From Gammaproteobacteria bacterium (GTDB taxonomy: Bacteria; Pseudomonadota; Gammaproteobacteria; Pseudomonadales; Azotimanducaceae), in contig VXLL01000025.1 in assembly GCA_009841615.1 (NCBI GenBank), positions 95,208 to 159,207 on the forward strand: DNA of 64,000 nucleotides, written 5' to 3'. Below the pieces are notes generated by a model. It did no database searches and was not told the origin of the DNA. It saw only the letters and a list, made by a program, of their open reading frames with translations. Shown in pieces: positions 1-9,604 of the stretch. A program made the translations under genes and the position numbers. Every line of letters begins with the position of its first letter. Within the stretch, counting starts at the first letter, position 1.

Positions 1-681
1 ATCGGAAGTGTTAAAGTTCCCCTGTAATTCGCGTTTTCTTTGCTTTAAGCGTAATTTCTCTAGTTTGTAATTGATCCGGTCGATCGATCGATTTTGAATG
101 CTCTTTGCTTGGCGTCGTAGGTCAACGACACGTCCAATGCGTTTTTTTAACTCCCGCCAAGGGTTCACTGTGGACACGGCGTTTCCGTCCTGCCTTAGTT
201 CGACAATAGTCCCGTAGGCGTTTCCCCATTCCAAACGCTCAAAAGTGATTAGGTCTTGTTGTTTTTCTTGTTTTGTGATGTCGTGGGTGTAAATCCATCG
301 AAAGTCTGGTGGGTTGACTCTTCGATTACCGGATTTAATCATGAGACGTGTGGGATCACCTGAAATATCGATCGCTCGACCAGCCCCTGACTCTTCAAAT
401 TGTGCCCGAGGCACGCGTTCGCGTTGTACCACTTCTCCCGAGATCTGCTGTTCTCCGAGCTCACTTTCATATTCGAACGTAATTACGTCAGCAGGCCAAA
501 AATGAGCTAGGCCTTTGACTGCAATAATGCCGATCAAGCCCAGGACCGCAATGATCGAAGTACCTACCGCTGTCGCGGTCAACCAGACCCAGGGTTCGCC
601 TGACTTAAACCAGACGCCTAGGTTCATGCGTTCCCGAAAGAGCTTCCGGTGTTCTTGCGGCAGCCGTTCAGAGGTTTCCAT
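1..681 (-). CDS. pstA: PstA, phosphate ABC transporter permease (C-terminus beyond window)
   Basis: Inner-membrane permease half of the high-affinity phosphate importer, partner of PstC. Read on the minus strand from ATG at 681, it stays open for 227 codons to the window edge and is therefore partial. It begins METSERLPQEHRKLF and has one clear membrane segment at about residues 30-55 (VWLTATAVGTSIIAVLG), followed by a charged, soluble stretch. This matches the extended gammaproteobacterial PstA, in which a long insert precedes the permease core; that core would lie outside the window. The start overlaps the end of pstC by 14 nt, so translational coupling is likely. The assignment rests mainly on pstS-pstC context and this architecture, because the diagnostic BPD-transporter domain is not visible. 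Confidence 0.85.
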   Translation of the reverse strand, partial: METSERLPQEHRKLFRERMNLGVWFKSGEPWVWLTATAVGTSIIAVLGLIGIIAVKGLAHFWPADVITFEYESELGEQQISGEVVQRERVPRAQFEESGAGRAIDISGDPTRLMIKSGNRRVNPPDFRWIYTHDITKQEKQQDLITFERLEWGNAYGTIVELRQDGNAVSTVNPWRELKKRIGRVVDLRRQAKSIQNRSIDRINYKLEKLRLKQRKRELQGNFNTSD

Positions 682-2869
682 AACGTGCTCTGAGACGCTG
701 GCGAACGATTTCCGCGATAGTATTGAATAGGAAGGTGATTACAAACAAGACAAGAGCGGTTAAAAACAGAATCCTGAAGTGCGTCGAACCAACTTCGGAT
801 TCTGGCATTTCTACGGCAATATTTGCGGCGAACGTCCGCATGCCTTGAAACAAATTTATGTCCATGATTGGCGTGTTGCCAGTGGCCATTAACACGATCA
901 TGGTTTCGCCGACGGCGCGACCCATGCCGATCATCACCGCAGAAAAGATCCCTGGACTAGCCGTAAGTAGGACCACACGCACTAAAGTTTGCCATCGAGT
1001 GGCACCCAATGCAAGAGAGCCATGCACCAAGTGTCTAGGCACGCCGTAGATAGCGTCTTCTGAGATGGAGAAGATCGTGGGAATCACGGCGAACCCCATG
1101 GCGATACCTATGATCAGAGCGTTCCTTTGGTCGTATTCAACACCTTGATTTTCGAGCCACATACGCATATTCGTCCCAAAGATAAACTGCCATAGAGACT
1201 CGCCATAGGTTAGAGTCAGCCAAGAAAGAAGTAGTATCACGGGAACGGTCAAGGCACCGAACCAGCCTTCAAAACGCGCAGTGATGCGACTTGGTAAGAG
1301 GGTGGTGAGGTACGCACAGATTAGAACACCCACCGGTGGAAGGACGAGCAAGAGCATGATCGCCGATAGATTCTTTTCGACGATTGGAGCGAGCCACAGT
1401 CCTGCTAGAAAACCGAGAATCACGGTGGGTAGGGCCGCCATAATTTCGATGCCGGGCTTCACGATCTTACGCATACTCTCGGACATAAACACAGCTGTAT
1501 AGATCGCACCCATAATGGCGAGGGGCGTTGCGACCAACATAGCATAAAACGCGGCTTTGATGGAACCAAACAGTAGTGGCGCGAGTGAGAACTTAGGTTC
1601 AAAGTCTGTGTCGGCAGAAGAACTCTGCCAGCTATACACGGGTTTTCGGTATCCTTCATACGCGACTCGCCCCCAAAGCGTACCCCACGATACTTCGGGA
1701 TGTTTGTTCGATACCTTAAAGACATCAATAACACCATCTTGGAGTGCGATTAGACGATCTGCGCGCGGGGAGAAATTCACCAATTTGGGAACCACATTCA
1801 TTGGCTGTTCTGCGAGTTTTCGTTCCGATGTGGTGTATCCGAGGTGCGCTGTTCCCAAAGCATCAATCGCTAAAAATCCCTTGCGGCGGTGTTCGGTGAC
1901 GATTTGCACAATCGGTTCTTGATACACAAATGAACGAATCTTGCGCAATCCTTGGCCTTCAGCAATCGGCCCTAACGTCCAGTGATCTAAGACTCCTTGG
2001 TCATTGGCGACCAAGAAAGAGTAGCGGCCGAGCACTGGTGCAGCGACTACAAAGTTGCCGTCGGTGTCGTCGAATGTACCGGTATCTTCGACACTAAATC
2101 GTCGAATCGAAGCAACGTTAATAAGACGATAGTCTCCCGAAGATTCTTCGAATTCGTACAACCATCTTCCCCCGGGACCGAGCATCACAGAAAGCTCTAC
2201 CGGATTCCGATTCCAAGACTCGATGGTAAGTGTCCGCGAATCCTCCAGCTCGAAATAGTCATCAACATCCTGATATTCATCCAACAACAAGCTCCCATCT
2301 TGCTGAAGGGCAACAACCCGCAATTTGGTTTCACTTCGATACACGTCGAAGTCAACAGCACCTGCTAAGTCGAGTGCAGTCCCTTCGAACAAGAGCTCTA
2401 CCTTATTCTCGATTCGACGTTCGGCGCGATCAAATCGCACGTTGTGCGTGATCTTGAGAAACAACAATTCATCTGTGATCGTTCGGACAGCAAATGTGTC
2501 TGCCAGAGGGTAGAGAGGTTTAAGTTGCTTAATCGACTCCGATAACACTTGGGAGCTGGATACAGTTTTGTAGTGTGTGGTATCCAGAAATTCGATTGAA
2601 CCATCAGCGTTGATTAGGGTCAGTATTTCGAACCGGTCGTCCGATGTAGTAAATATCACCTTGTCCGTTGGCAGTTCGACACTGTTTAGGAGCTTGATCG
2701 ACGCCGGTGCAAACATTGGGATTATCACCCACACGAAGTAGCTCATGATGAGTACGATCGCGGCAATAACTGCGATGCCTCCGATACCCACGACCAGTTT
2801 CGTTAATCGATCAACTAGTGCGCGCCCAAAAGCCAATCCGGGTAGTTGCTGTGGGGATGTCGAATCCAT
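668..2869 (-). CDS. pstC: PstC, phosphate ABC transporter permease, extended form
   Basis: Permease subunit of the Pst phosphate importer. About 733 aa from ATG at 2869; a TTG at 2884 would add five residues. An N-terminal membrane helix (about residues 22-52) is followed by a soluble domain of roughly 360 residues rich in beta-strand-like segments. The permease core occupies the last ~310 residues, with several hydrophobic helices and the EAA-like loop around ALGATRWQTLVRVVL, which contacts the PstB ATPase. E. coli PstC is about 320 aa, so the soluble domain is an insertion; long PstC forms of this kind are known in marine gammaproteobacteria. It lies 61 nt downstream of pstS and overlaps pstA. 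No pstB or phoU is in the window; they would be expected beyond the left edge. Confidence 0.93.
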   Translation of the reverse strand: MDSTSPQQLPGLAFGRALVDRLTKLVVGIGGIAVIAAIVLIMSYFVWVIIPMFAPASIKLLNSVELPTDKVIFTTSDDRFEILTLINADGSIEFLDTTHYKTVSSSQVLSESIKQLKPLYPLADTFAVRTITDELLFLKITHNVRFDRAERRIENKVELLFEGTALDLAGAVDFDVYRSETKLRVVALQQDGSLLLDEYQDVDDYFELEDSRTLTIESWNRNPVELSVMLGPGGRWLYEFEESSGDYRLINVASIRRFSVEDTGTFDDTDGNFVVAAPVLGRYSFLVANDQGVLDHWTLGPIAEGQGLRKIRSFVYQEPIVQIVTEHRRKGFLAIDALGTAHLGYTTSERKLAEQPMNVVPKLVNFSPRADRLIALQDGVIDVFKVSNKHPEVSWGTLWGRVAYEGYRKPVYSWQSSSADTDFEPKFSLAPLLFGSIKAAFYAMLVATPLAIMGAIYTAVFMSESMRKIVKPGIEIMAALPTVILGFLAGLWLAPIVEKNLSAIMLLLVLPPVGVLICAYLTTLLPSRITARFEGWFGALTVPVILLLSWLTLTYGESLWQFIFGTNMRMWLENQGVEYDQRNALIIGIAMGFAVIPTIFSISEDAIYGVPRHLVHGSLALGATRWQTLVRVVLLTASPGIFSAVMIGMGRAVGETMIVLMATGNTPIMDINLFQGMRTFAANIAVEMPESEVGSTHFRILFLTALVLFVITFLFNTIAEIVRQRLRARYGNL

Positions 2870-2930
2870 TAGACTCGGGCGCAACTCCGTAAAAATAAAC
2901 CCAATTAAAGTTGTCTATCGACGATTTTCG

Positions 2931-3893
2931 TCATTCAATGCGCCGAAGCTCGCGCTCGACAGTTTTCAAGGGTAGAGGTACGTATCCGTCTTTTTCCACA
3001 ATCTCCTGACCTACTCGAGAAAGAACAAGCTTGAAGAATTCTCGCTCGAGCGGAGCCAACGGTGTGTCAGGTTTTTTATTCACGTAAACGTAAAGATATC
3101 GAGTTAACGGGTAGGAACCGTCGGTCGCGGTCTCAAAAGAAACTTCCACGGGATCGTCTTCCGATACTTCGGCAACGGGTACTGCACGTACGCTGGAAGT
3201 TTTGTAACCGACGCCCGAGTAACCGATACCATTCAATGAAGCCGTTACCGATTGCACAACGGACGCAGAGCCTGGTTGTTCATTGACGGTATTTTTGAAA
3301 TCTCCAGAACACATCCCTACTTGCTTGAAATAGCCATACGTTCCAGAAACCGAGTTACGACCATAAAGTTGAATCGGTCGAGTCTTCCATGACCCTTCTA
3401 GGCCAAGATCGCCCCAAGTTCGAATGTCGTTGGGGAAACCACAACGTCGAGTTGAGGAGAAGATTGCGTCGATTTGAGGAATGGTTAGGGACTCAATCGG
3501 ATTGTCTTTGTGCACGTAAATTGCCAAGGCATCAATAGCCACCCGCACTCCAACTGGCTTGTAACCGAATCGAGACTCAAAGGCTTCAATCTCTTTGTCC
3601 TTCATTTTGCGACTCATTGGACCGAAGTTAGCTACGCCTTCAGTTAGTGCTGGTGGTGCTGTCGATGAACCAGCGCCTTGAACTTGAATTTTTACGTTGG
3701 GATACTCTTTTTCAAATGCTTCGGTCCACAACGTCATTAAGTTTGCCAAAGTGTCAGAACCAACGCTTGACAGATTTCCAGAGACTCCGCTCACTCGTTC
3801 GTATTCAGGTAGATCTTCAATCACCCATGTGCTAACTGCAAGCATCGAAATGAAAAATGCTACGATGGTGGTAAGACATTTATGCAATTTCAT
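2931..3893 (-). CDS. pstS: PstS-type periplasmic phosphate-binding protein
   Basis: Periplasmic phosphate receptor that feeds the Pst ABC importer. 320 aa with an N-terminal signal sequence (basic start, hydrophobic residues ~8-23). The mature part shows the PBP-like phosphate-binding pattern: [10 protein letters not shown] near the N-terminus, the phosphate loop [32 protein letters not shown], and [12 protein letters not shown] in the second lobe. No lipobox cysteine is visible, so it is probably soluble. The start codon lies within the 3' end of phoR (14 nt overlap), suggesting it is co-transcribed and translationally coupled. The gene order phoB-phoR-pstS-pstC-pstA makes its role in phosphate starvation uptake clear. 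Confidence 0.95.
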   Translation of the reverse strand: MKLHKCLTTIVAFFISMLAVSTWVIEDLPEYERVSGVSGNLSSVGSDTLANLMTLWTEAFEKEYPNVKIQVQGAGSSTAPPALTEGVANFGPMSRKMKDKEIEAFESRFGYKPVGVRVAIDALAIYVHKDNPIESLTIPQIDAIFSSTRRCGFPNDIRTWGDLGLEGSWKTRPIQLYGRNSVSGTYGYFKQVGMCSGDFKNTVNEQPGSASVVQSVTASLNGIGYSGVGYKTSSVRAVPVAEVSEDDPVEVSFETATDGSYPLTRYLYVYVNKKPDTPLAPLEREFFKLVLSRVGQEIVEKDGYVPLPLKTVERELRRIE

Positions 3894-5193
3894 GTTCTAC
3901 GTGTTCCTCCTCAACATGATTGATCGGTAAGTCACAATAAAACGTACTACCTTGTCCCAATTTACTGTTAACCTGAAGTGAAGATTGATGTCGTTTTAAA
4001 ACATGCTTAACAATAGCAAGGCCGAGTCCAGTGCCACCGGTTACCCGCAAACTCGCGGGATCGACACGATAGAATCTCTCAGTGATTCGGGGAACGTGTT
4101 GCGGTGCGATACCGACGCCCTCATCTTGAACCGAAAAACGAGCCATCCCGTCATGCTGGTACCATTTAATGGTAACCTCGCCTCCCTCTGGACTGTAACG
4201 AAATGCATTAGTGACTAGATTGAGAAACGCACTATGTAACTCGATATGGACACCACGAATGGGGATACCAGGCGACGCATCGACGGTAATTCGATGTTTT
4301 CGGGTGACGAATGCTTGCGCCTCTTCGACAATTGTAGAAATCAGGCTCTGGCCATCGATTTCTGACAGCGAACTCAGTTCTGGGGTCGGTGAAGACTCTA
4401 AACGGGTTAGTGTGAGCAAGTCGTCGACTAGAGACTTCATACGTTGTGCTGGGGCGTCCAAGCGCTGAACAACGTCGAGTAGTGTATCGCGGTCGAGTTC
4501 GTCGCTTTGCAGACTCTCAATATAACCGATCAACACCGTCAGCGGGGTGCGCAGTTCGTGAGATACGTTTGCAATGAAATCTTGTCGTACCGCGAGTAAG
4601 CGACTCATGTCGGACACGTCTCTCGCCATGAGCATCGTTTCTTGATCGCCGACTCGAAACAGCCGTAATTCGAGACGAGTGTCGCTATTAACTGGCGATG
4701 GAATGTCAGCCCACACCATGTCTTTAGAATCAGATCTGAACAAAACCTGGGCGTCTGGGTGCCGAATGAGCGAAGCAATGGGTTTCCCAACATCTACCGG
4801 CGTTAATCCTAGTAAAGTGGCAGCGCTACTATTGACAGTTTCGATCATCATGCGGCCGTCGAGAATAACTAAACCATCAGGAAGATTATTTGCGATGTTC
4901 TTGTACTTTTGCGCCGCGCTTATTAAAGTGTGTGTGCGTCTCCGGCGCGCCAGAACTGTAGCATGAATTTTCGTAGCTGGTTGGTAGTACGCACCAAGGT
5001 TATTTAGTGGTGGAGTTAATGGTCGCGAGACCCACGACCGGAAGAGAATGCTCCGGCGTAAGTGTAAAGCCATCATTACGACACACCATAACACCGCGGC
5101 AATACCGCCAATAAGAACTTGATCAAAGATCACACCGACTAGTATCAACGCACTTGCGAGGAAAACTACACGAACTAGGGTCGATATACTCAC
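3880..5193 (-). CDS. phoR: PhoR, phosphate-regulon sensor histidine kinase
   Basis: Membrane sensor kinase that phosphorylates PhoB when phosphate is scarce. 437 aa. Two N-terminal membrane helices (about residues 6-45), a basic linker, then a PAS domain (about 95-190, [12 protein letters not shown]). The HisKA domain has phospho-acceptor His212 in [13 protein letters not shown]. The HATPase domain shows [11 protein letters not shown] (N box), [20 protein letters not shown] (G1 and F boxes) and [17 protein letters not shown] (G2). Length and order agree with E. coli PhoR (431 aa). It overlaps phoB by 4 nt (ATGA arrangement) and pstS by 14 nt, so sensor, regulator and transporter form one transcription unit. 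Confidence 0.95.
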   Translation of the reverse strand: MSISTLVRVVFLASALILVGVIFDQVLIGGIAAVLWCVVMMALHLRRSILFRSWVSRPLTPPLNNLGAYYQPATKIHATVLARRRRTHTLISAAQKYKNIANNLPDGLVILDGRMMIETVNSSAATLLGLTPVDVGKPIASLIRHPDAQVLFRSDSKDMVWADIPSPVNSDTRLELRLFRVGDQETMLMARDVSDMSRLLAVRQDFIANVSHELRTPLTVLIGYIESLQSDELDRDTLLDVVQRLDAPAQRMKSLVDDLLTLTRLESSPTPELSSLSEIDGQSLISTIVEEAQAFVTRKHRITVDASPGIPIRGVHIELHSAFLNLVTNAFRYSPEGGEVTIKWYQHDGMARFSVQDEGVGIAPQHVPRITERFYRVDPASLRVTGGTGLGLAIVKHVLKRHQSSLQVNSKLGQGSTFYCDLPINHVEEEHVEHEIA

Positions 5194-5888
5194 GCGTTCG
5201 CAGTTTGATGGTCCAGTCGGTACCCTATCCCACGAACTGTTTTAATCACTTTGTGTTTGTCATATGGTTTCAAAGCATTACGTAGTCGAAGTACGTGCAC
5301 ATCCACTGTGCGTTCGTCAATGTAAACGTTTCGCCCCCAGACCTGATCTAAGAGCTGACTCCGCTGAAACGCACGATTGGGATGACGCATCATAGTCTCA
5401 AGTAAGCGGTACTCGGTGGGACGCAAATGTAAAGGATTCCCTTCCACGGAAACTGAATGTGCCACGGTGTCGAGTAGTATGCCGTTCAAGTTGATATTTC
5501 CGTCCTCGAGGTTTCCCGAGCGCCGTAAAAGAGCACGCACACGTGCGACAAGCTCGCGCGGAGAAAACGGTTTTGTGATGTAATCGTCGATCCCCAAGTT
5601 AAAGCCCTGTAGCTTATCAGCTTCACCACTTCTCGCAGTCAAAATGATGATCGGAAGTTCCTTAGTCACCTGATCTGATCGAATTCGTTTTGCAAGCTCG
5701 ATCCCGCTCATCCCAGGCAACATCCAGTCGATAATCGCAACCGAAGGGAGGGGACCTTCTAATATGCGGATAGCTTCTTCAGAATCAGCGGCAGAACGCA
5801 CGTGAAACTGTGCACGGTGGAGAGTAAAACGTAACAATTCCCGGATGTCCGGTTCGTCTTCAACAACAAGAATGGATTTTGATGCCAT
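5190..5888 (-). CDS. phoB: PhoB, phosphate-regulon response regulator
   Basis: OmpR-family transcription factor activated by PhoR. 232 aa from ATG at 5888; an upstream TTG at 5912 would add eight residues but is less likely. Receiver domain: acidic pocket VVEDEPD, phospho-acceptor Asp54 in IIDWMLPGMSG, conserved Thr in IIILTARSGEADKLQGF and Lys in DDYITKPFSPREL. The C-terminal winged helix shows LRPTEYRLLETMMRHPNRAF, VDVHVLRLRNALKP and IKTVRGIGYRL. It is the first gene of the minus-strand unit, facing a 436-nt non-coding region that must hold its promoter. I could not identify a convincing PHO box there. Confidence 0.96.
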   Translation of the reverse strand: MASKSILVVEDEPDIRELLRFTLHRAQFHVRSAADSEEAIRILEGPLPSVAIIDWMLPGMSGIELAKRIRSDQVTKELPIIILTARSGEADKLQGFNLGIDDYITKPFSPRELVARVRALLRRSGNLEDGNINLNGILLDTVAHSVSVEGNPLHLRPTEYRLLETMMRHPNRAFQRSQLLDQVWGRNVYIDERTVDVHVLRLRNALKPYDKHKVIKTVRGIGYRLDHQTANA

Positions 5889-6324
5889 CGTCTTGATACC
5901 AGAATGATGCAACTGTGGGTAAATTAAGCATACAAACTATTAACGTTTTGTTAAATTTTGGTTCCAACCCGCAAAACGCATGGAAACTCGCATATCATTG
6001 ACTGATGTACGCAGGATTCGATGAGACTAGTTTAGGGGCTTGACAAACAAAGAATATTGAAATCTTTGAGTACGCTAATAAAATCTTGTACCTGTGTATT
6101 ATTATGTACCGATACTTGACGGCACCGTTCCGTCATTTTGGTATTGATACGTTACATTCGCGAACGTTTACGGCAAACCTTGGGAGGGTCTTCGTTTAGG
6201 TTGCGTTGAAAGAACATCAGTCATTCTTTGTCTTTAATTAGACAAAGTGTTCGAGTGTTCTCTATCAACGGAAACGATTGCTGGAAATGTTTGAGCAAAT
6301 TGGAGAAATTGAGTAGGAGTCTGT
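5889..6324. promoter_or_regulatory. Divergent promoter region between phoB and the TonB-system operon
   Basis: 436 nt without a supported gene, between two divergently transcribed operons, so it should carry promoters for both. Two inverted repeats are visible: TGACGG-7nt-CCGTCA at 6117-6135, and CTTTGTCT-6nt-AGACAAAG at 6226-6247. Neither is followed by a T-run, so both look more like protein-binding sites than terminators. The second lies about 78 nt before the plus-strand gene and could be an operator for it. Sigma-70 promoter elements were not confidently placed. Confidence 0.4.
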
Positions 6325-7125
6325 ATGACCCACTATCTAGGAAAGCTATTACGCCGTAATCTTCGGTACATAGTTGTCATTGTTGCTTCTTTGGTTTGTG
6401 TCAGCCTAGCGACGCAAACTACTTTTGAAGATGTATTTGAGGAAATCAAGTCTCTGAACACACTTGCCACGGAGACGCAGGGAAAGATAAATGATTTAGA
6501 AGAAGAGCATCTGTCTGCCAAGCTTCAGTACCGCAACAAACTGAAGACAATTGATGGCCAAAAAGTGCACAACCGCGCCCTAACCTTGCAAATTAGGAAA
6601 CAGGAAGACAACTTAGAGACTTTGGCCGAGTCAATTGCAAAAGTTGATTTGATCAAGTCGCAAATTACCCCATTGATGTCTCAGATGATCGAGGGATTGG
6701 CGGATTTGATCGAACTCGATAAACCCTTTGATTTAGAAGAACGAAGGAAAAGAGTAGAGGATTTACGTGAGTTGCATGAACGATATGACGTAGAAGATTC
6801 AGAAAAATTTGCCCAAGTCTTGAACGCTTATGAGATAGAGAGCGAGTACGGACGAACCATGGACGTGAAGCAGAAAGACTTAGCACTTCCTCCAGATGGC
6901 AAAATAAACAATGTAAATATACTGCGGGTCGGTAGGATTGCATTGGTGTACCAAACTCTGGAAGGGAATGAGACTGGGTGGTGGAACCCGAAATCTAAAG
7001 AGTGGGAACGACTTCCGAATAGGTACAACACACCAATCAAGAATGGAATAAAAATGGCGAATAAGCAACTCACAAGCGGGTTGTTTCAAGTGCCTATTCT
7101 AGTACCGGAAGAGGAGGAGAATTGA
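6325..7125 (+). CDS. DUF3450-type protein of a TonB2/ExbB system
   Basis: 266-aa envelope protein opening a TonB-energiser operon. N-terminal hydrophobic segment (about residues 14-30, VVIVASLVCVSLAT), likely a signal peptide or anchor. A long coiled-coil follows at about 35-115 (many E/K/L/Q heptads), then a compact C-terminal part with LPPDGKINNVNILRVGRIALVYQTLEGNETG-like sequence, where a conserved W-W-N element follows. This matches the DUF3450 family, which in gammaproteobacteria lies directly upstream of a long ExbB-like protein, ExbB, ExbD and TonB. Its precise biochemical role is not established. Its stop overlaps the next start by 4 nt, and a strong GAGGAGG precedes that start, so the two are translated together. 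Confidence 0.8.
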   Translation: MTHYLGKLLRRNLRYIVVIVASLVCVSLATQTTFEDVFEEIKSLNTLATETQGKINDLEEEHLSAKLQYRNKLKTIDGQKVHNRALTLQIRKQEDNLETLAESIAKVDLIKSQITPLMSQMIEGLADLIELDKPFDLEERRKRVEDLRELHERYDVEDSEKFAQVLNAYEIESEYGRTMDVKQKDLALPPDGKINNVNILRVGRIALVYQTLEGNETGWWNPKSKEWERLPNRYNTPIKNGIKMANKQLTSGLFQVPILVPEEEEN

Positions 7126-8663
7126 TCGTGTTTAATAGATTAATGTCAAACAAACCCTCGATCCTAACATGGCTGTTCGTTCTGGGCGCGGTCTTCATGA
7201 CCAACACAAGCTTCGCACAAGACGACGACGACTCCGATACTTCCGGCAGTATTTTGGTTGACGAGGGGCTAACCGTACATGAAGCTCGAACGTTGGATGA
7301 CTTACTGGAGCTCATTGAAGAGCGTCGCTTTGTCGAAAATCTGGCACATCAACAACGCCTCGACACTTTTGAACGAGAGGTTACTAATCAGACTAAATTA
7401 CTTGAAGATGCTGACAATGAATTAAGAGCTGAACAAAATCGCACCACAAATTTAGAAACAACGATTAGTAACAATCTCGCAACCATCGCGGACCGGCGAG
7501 ACGAACTAGCCTTAAAGATGGGTTCTTTAACTGAACTCTTTGGCGTAATCCAACAAGTAGCGGGTGAAACGCGCGGTACTTTTCTAGGGTCCGTGGTCAG
7601 TGCAGAAATTCCCGATCGCGATATATTTCTGAACGAACTGGCTCAAAAAATGGGTACGGCCATGGAACTTGCATCGGTCGAAGAAATGAACAAGTTGTGG
7701 AGTTTAATGTTTGAGCACATCGTAGAGACCGGAAAAGTGAAACGTTTTAAAGGAACGGTCTTGACTGGTGGGGGTGGCGCAAAGGAAACCGAACTAGTGC
7801 GCGTCGGTGCGTTCAACCTTGTCGCGAAAAACGGATACGTTAACTATAACTTTGATAATTACCAAGTCGTAGACTTGTCGAGGCAACCGTCGGGCGAGTT
7901 CACAAGTACTGCGAAACGACTACACCGTGCAAAGCCTGGCGATGTTGTGCCGTTTGCTATAGATCCGACGCGAGGGTCAATACTTAGTCTAGAAACTGAA
8001 CGCGCAAGGTTCGGGGAGATGGTTGGATCTCCTTTTGGTGGCATAGCGGATGGTAAATGTTGGCTACCGTTTTGTGATGGACAGGGTGGTACGGTCGGCT
8101 CGATCATCATTATGGTGGGTATCATTGGTGTTGTCCTCGCCGTCTGGCGTATGGTTGTGTTGTTCTTGGTCCGACAGAAAGTAAATGCACAGCAACAAGA
8201 TTTCGATAACCCGCGTGACGACAACCCACTGGGTAAATTACTGCAGGTTTACACTGAAAATAAAGACGTGGACAGTGAAACACTGCAGCTAAAGATAGGA
8301 GAAGCTATTCTCCATGAAATGCCTGCATTGACGCGAAATATTTCGCTCGTTCAGGTCATTTCGGTTGTCGCACCACTAATGGGATTGCTAGGTACAGTAA
8401 TTGGAATGATTCAAACGTTCCAAGCAATCACGTTATTTGGTACTGGAGACCCGAAAATAATGGCAGGTGGTATCTCTACAGCGCTCATGACAACAGTTCT
8501 AGGGCTTTGCGTGGCGATTCCCACGGTTCTACTTCATGCTTTGACTTCTCAATTTAGTCGTTCTGTAATTCATGTGTTAGACGAGCAATCGGAAGGATTA
8601 ATTGCAGAGCATGCAGAGTCGAAGGGCACACCGGTGCGTGAAGTCGAGAAACAACGCGATTAG
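7122..8663 (+). CDS. Long MotA/TolQ/ExbB proton-channel family protein
   Basis: 513-aa ExbB-like component of a TonB energising complex. It starts at TTG 7122 (overlapping the previous stop) or GTG 7128, behind GAGGAGG at about 7111-7117. N-terminal signal sequence ending near SFAQ, acidic linker, coiled-coil (about residues 60-150) and a periplasmic domain. A transmembrane helix follows at about 325-352 (IIIMVGIIGVVLAVWRM). The MotA/ExbB proton-channel domain at the C-terminus shows VVAPLMGLLGTVIGMIQTF and GGISTALMTTVLGLCVAIP. It is longer than canonical ExbB (~240 aa); this fused form is typical of TonB2-type loci. The neighbour at 8675 encodes a second, short ExbB, so the channel may be hetero-oligomeric. 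Confidence 0.88.
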   Translation: MIVFNRLMSNKPSILTWLFVLGAVFMTNTSFAQDDDDSDTSGSILVDEGLTVHEARTLDDLLELIEERRFVENLAHQQRLDTFEREVTNQTKLLEDADNELRAEQNRTTNLETTISNNLATIADRRDELALKMGSLTELFGVIQQVAGETRGTFLGSVVSAEIPDRDIFLNELAQKMGTAMELASVEEMNKLWSLMFEHIVETGKVKRFKGTVLTGGGGAKETELVRVGAFNLVAKNGYVNYNFDNYQVVDLSRQPSGEFTSTAKRLHRAKPGDVVPFAIDPTRGSILSLETERARFGEMVGSPFGGIADGKCWLPFCDGQGGTVGSIIIMVGIIGVVLAVWRMVVLFLVRQKVNAQQQDFDNPRDDNPLGKLLQVYTENKDVDSETLQLKIGEAILHEMPALTRNISLVQVISVVAPLMGLLGTVIGMIQTFQAITLFGTGDPKIMAGGISTALMTTVLGLCVAIPTVLLHALTSQFSRSVIHVLDEQSEGLIAEHAESKGTPVREVEKQRD

Positions 8664-8674
8664 GAGTTAGACGC

Positions 8675-9187
8675 GTGGACATATACCTGCTAATTTCCCG
8701 TTTTTTTGATCAGGGTGGTGATGTTCTCTACCTAATCGCGGCTACGACGTTTCTCATGTGGATATTGATTTTTGAACGTGCGTATTACTTTTTCTTTGAA
8801 CACAAGAAAGTTGTAAGCGACGTTGTCCATAAATGGGAATCTCGTGAGGAACGAACAAGTTGGACAGCCCATGCAATTCGTGCCACCATGCTTTCGCAAG
8901 CTCACACCAAGATTCGCGGAAGTATGCCCATTATTTTGACCTGTATAACGCTGTGTCCGTTGTTAGGATTACTAGGCACGGTAACTGGCATGATTCAGGT
9001 TTTTGATGCGATGGCAACTCAGGGTGGAAATGCACGTTCAATGGCCGCCGGAGTGTCGGCAGCCACAATCCCTACGATGTCTGGAATGATAGCGTCTTTG
9101 TCGGGCATTTTGGGAGCTACGTGGCTGAAGCGAAAGATTACACACCACTCAGAATTGCTCAATGATGTCCTTACCATGGAACACTAG
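8675..9187 (+). CDS. exbB: ExbB-type biopolymer transport protein (short)
   Basis: 170-aa inner-membrane proton-channel subunit. GTG start at 8675 with TAGGAG about eight nt upstream. Membrane helix at about residues 16-36 (LYLIAATTFLMWILIFERAYYF). The second and third helices belong to the MotA/TolQ/ExbB domain: LCPLLGLLGTVTGMIQVFDA and GVSAATIPTMSGMIASLSGI. It works with ExbD to convert proton motive force into TonB movement. Placed 11 nt after the long ExbB-like gene and 12 nt before exbD, so it is clearly co-operonic. Confidence 0.92.
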   Translation: MDIYLLISRFFDQGGDVLYLIAATTFLMWILIFERAYYFFFEHKKVVSDVVHKWESREERTSWTAHAIRATMLSQAHTKIRGSMPIILTCITLCPLLGLLGTVTGMIQVFDAMATQGGNARSMAAGVSAATIPTMSGMIASLSGILGATWLKRKITHHSELLNDVLTMEH

Positions 9188-9199
9188 ATTGGAGTAGTT

Positions 9200-9604
9200 A
9201 TGGCACTAGGAAAACAACGTAGTAGTACTGACGACGACAGCGACATTAACTTAACACCAATGTTAGACGTGGTGTTTATCATGTTGATTTTTTTCATTGT
9301 TACGGCGACTTTTATTAAGCAACCAGGTTTAGACGTATTTCGTCCCGAGGCTCGTTCTGCACAACCAAAACCTCTGGTCAGCGTTTTAATCGCGGTTGGC
9401 AAAGGTGGCGACGTTTGGATTGATAAAAAGCAAGTGGAAATTGACAAAGTTCGGGCTCACATTGAACGATTACATGCAGAAAATCCTAAGGGCGGTATTG
9501 TGATACAAGTTGATCGGGAAGCAAAAATTAAGTCTGTACGAGCAGTGCTTGAAGCTGCGAGAGACGCGAAAGTCGCAGACGTTGCACTTGCCACGGAAGA
9601 CTGA
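9200..9604 (+). CDS. exbD: ExbD/TolR biopolymer transporter
   Basis: 134 aa. A single N-terminal membrane helix contains the functional aspartate in NLTPMLDVVFIMLIFFIVTA (Asp around residue 24). The periplasmic domain follows, ending with VLEAARDAKVADVALATED. Partner of the two upstream ExbB-like proteins in the proton-driven energiser complex. ATG preceded by GGAG about eight nt upstream. It is a paralogue of the lone exbD at 62153, sharing almost the same transmembrane segment. It is followed by 571 nt without a gene before tonB, unusual inside what is otherwise a tight operon. Confidence 0.94.
   Translation: MALGKQRSSTDDDSDINLTPMLDVVFIMLIFFIVTATFIKQPGLDVFRPEARSAQPKPLVSVLIAVGKGGDVWIDKKQVEIDKVRAHIERLHAENPKGGIVIQVDREAKIKSVRAVLEAARDAKVADVALATED

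Noticed and set aside
5889..6324. PHO box in front of phoB.
   Set aside because: I saw no two CTGTCAT-like repeats with 4-nt spacing; only unrelated inverted repeats.
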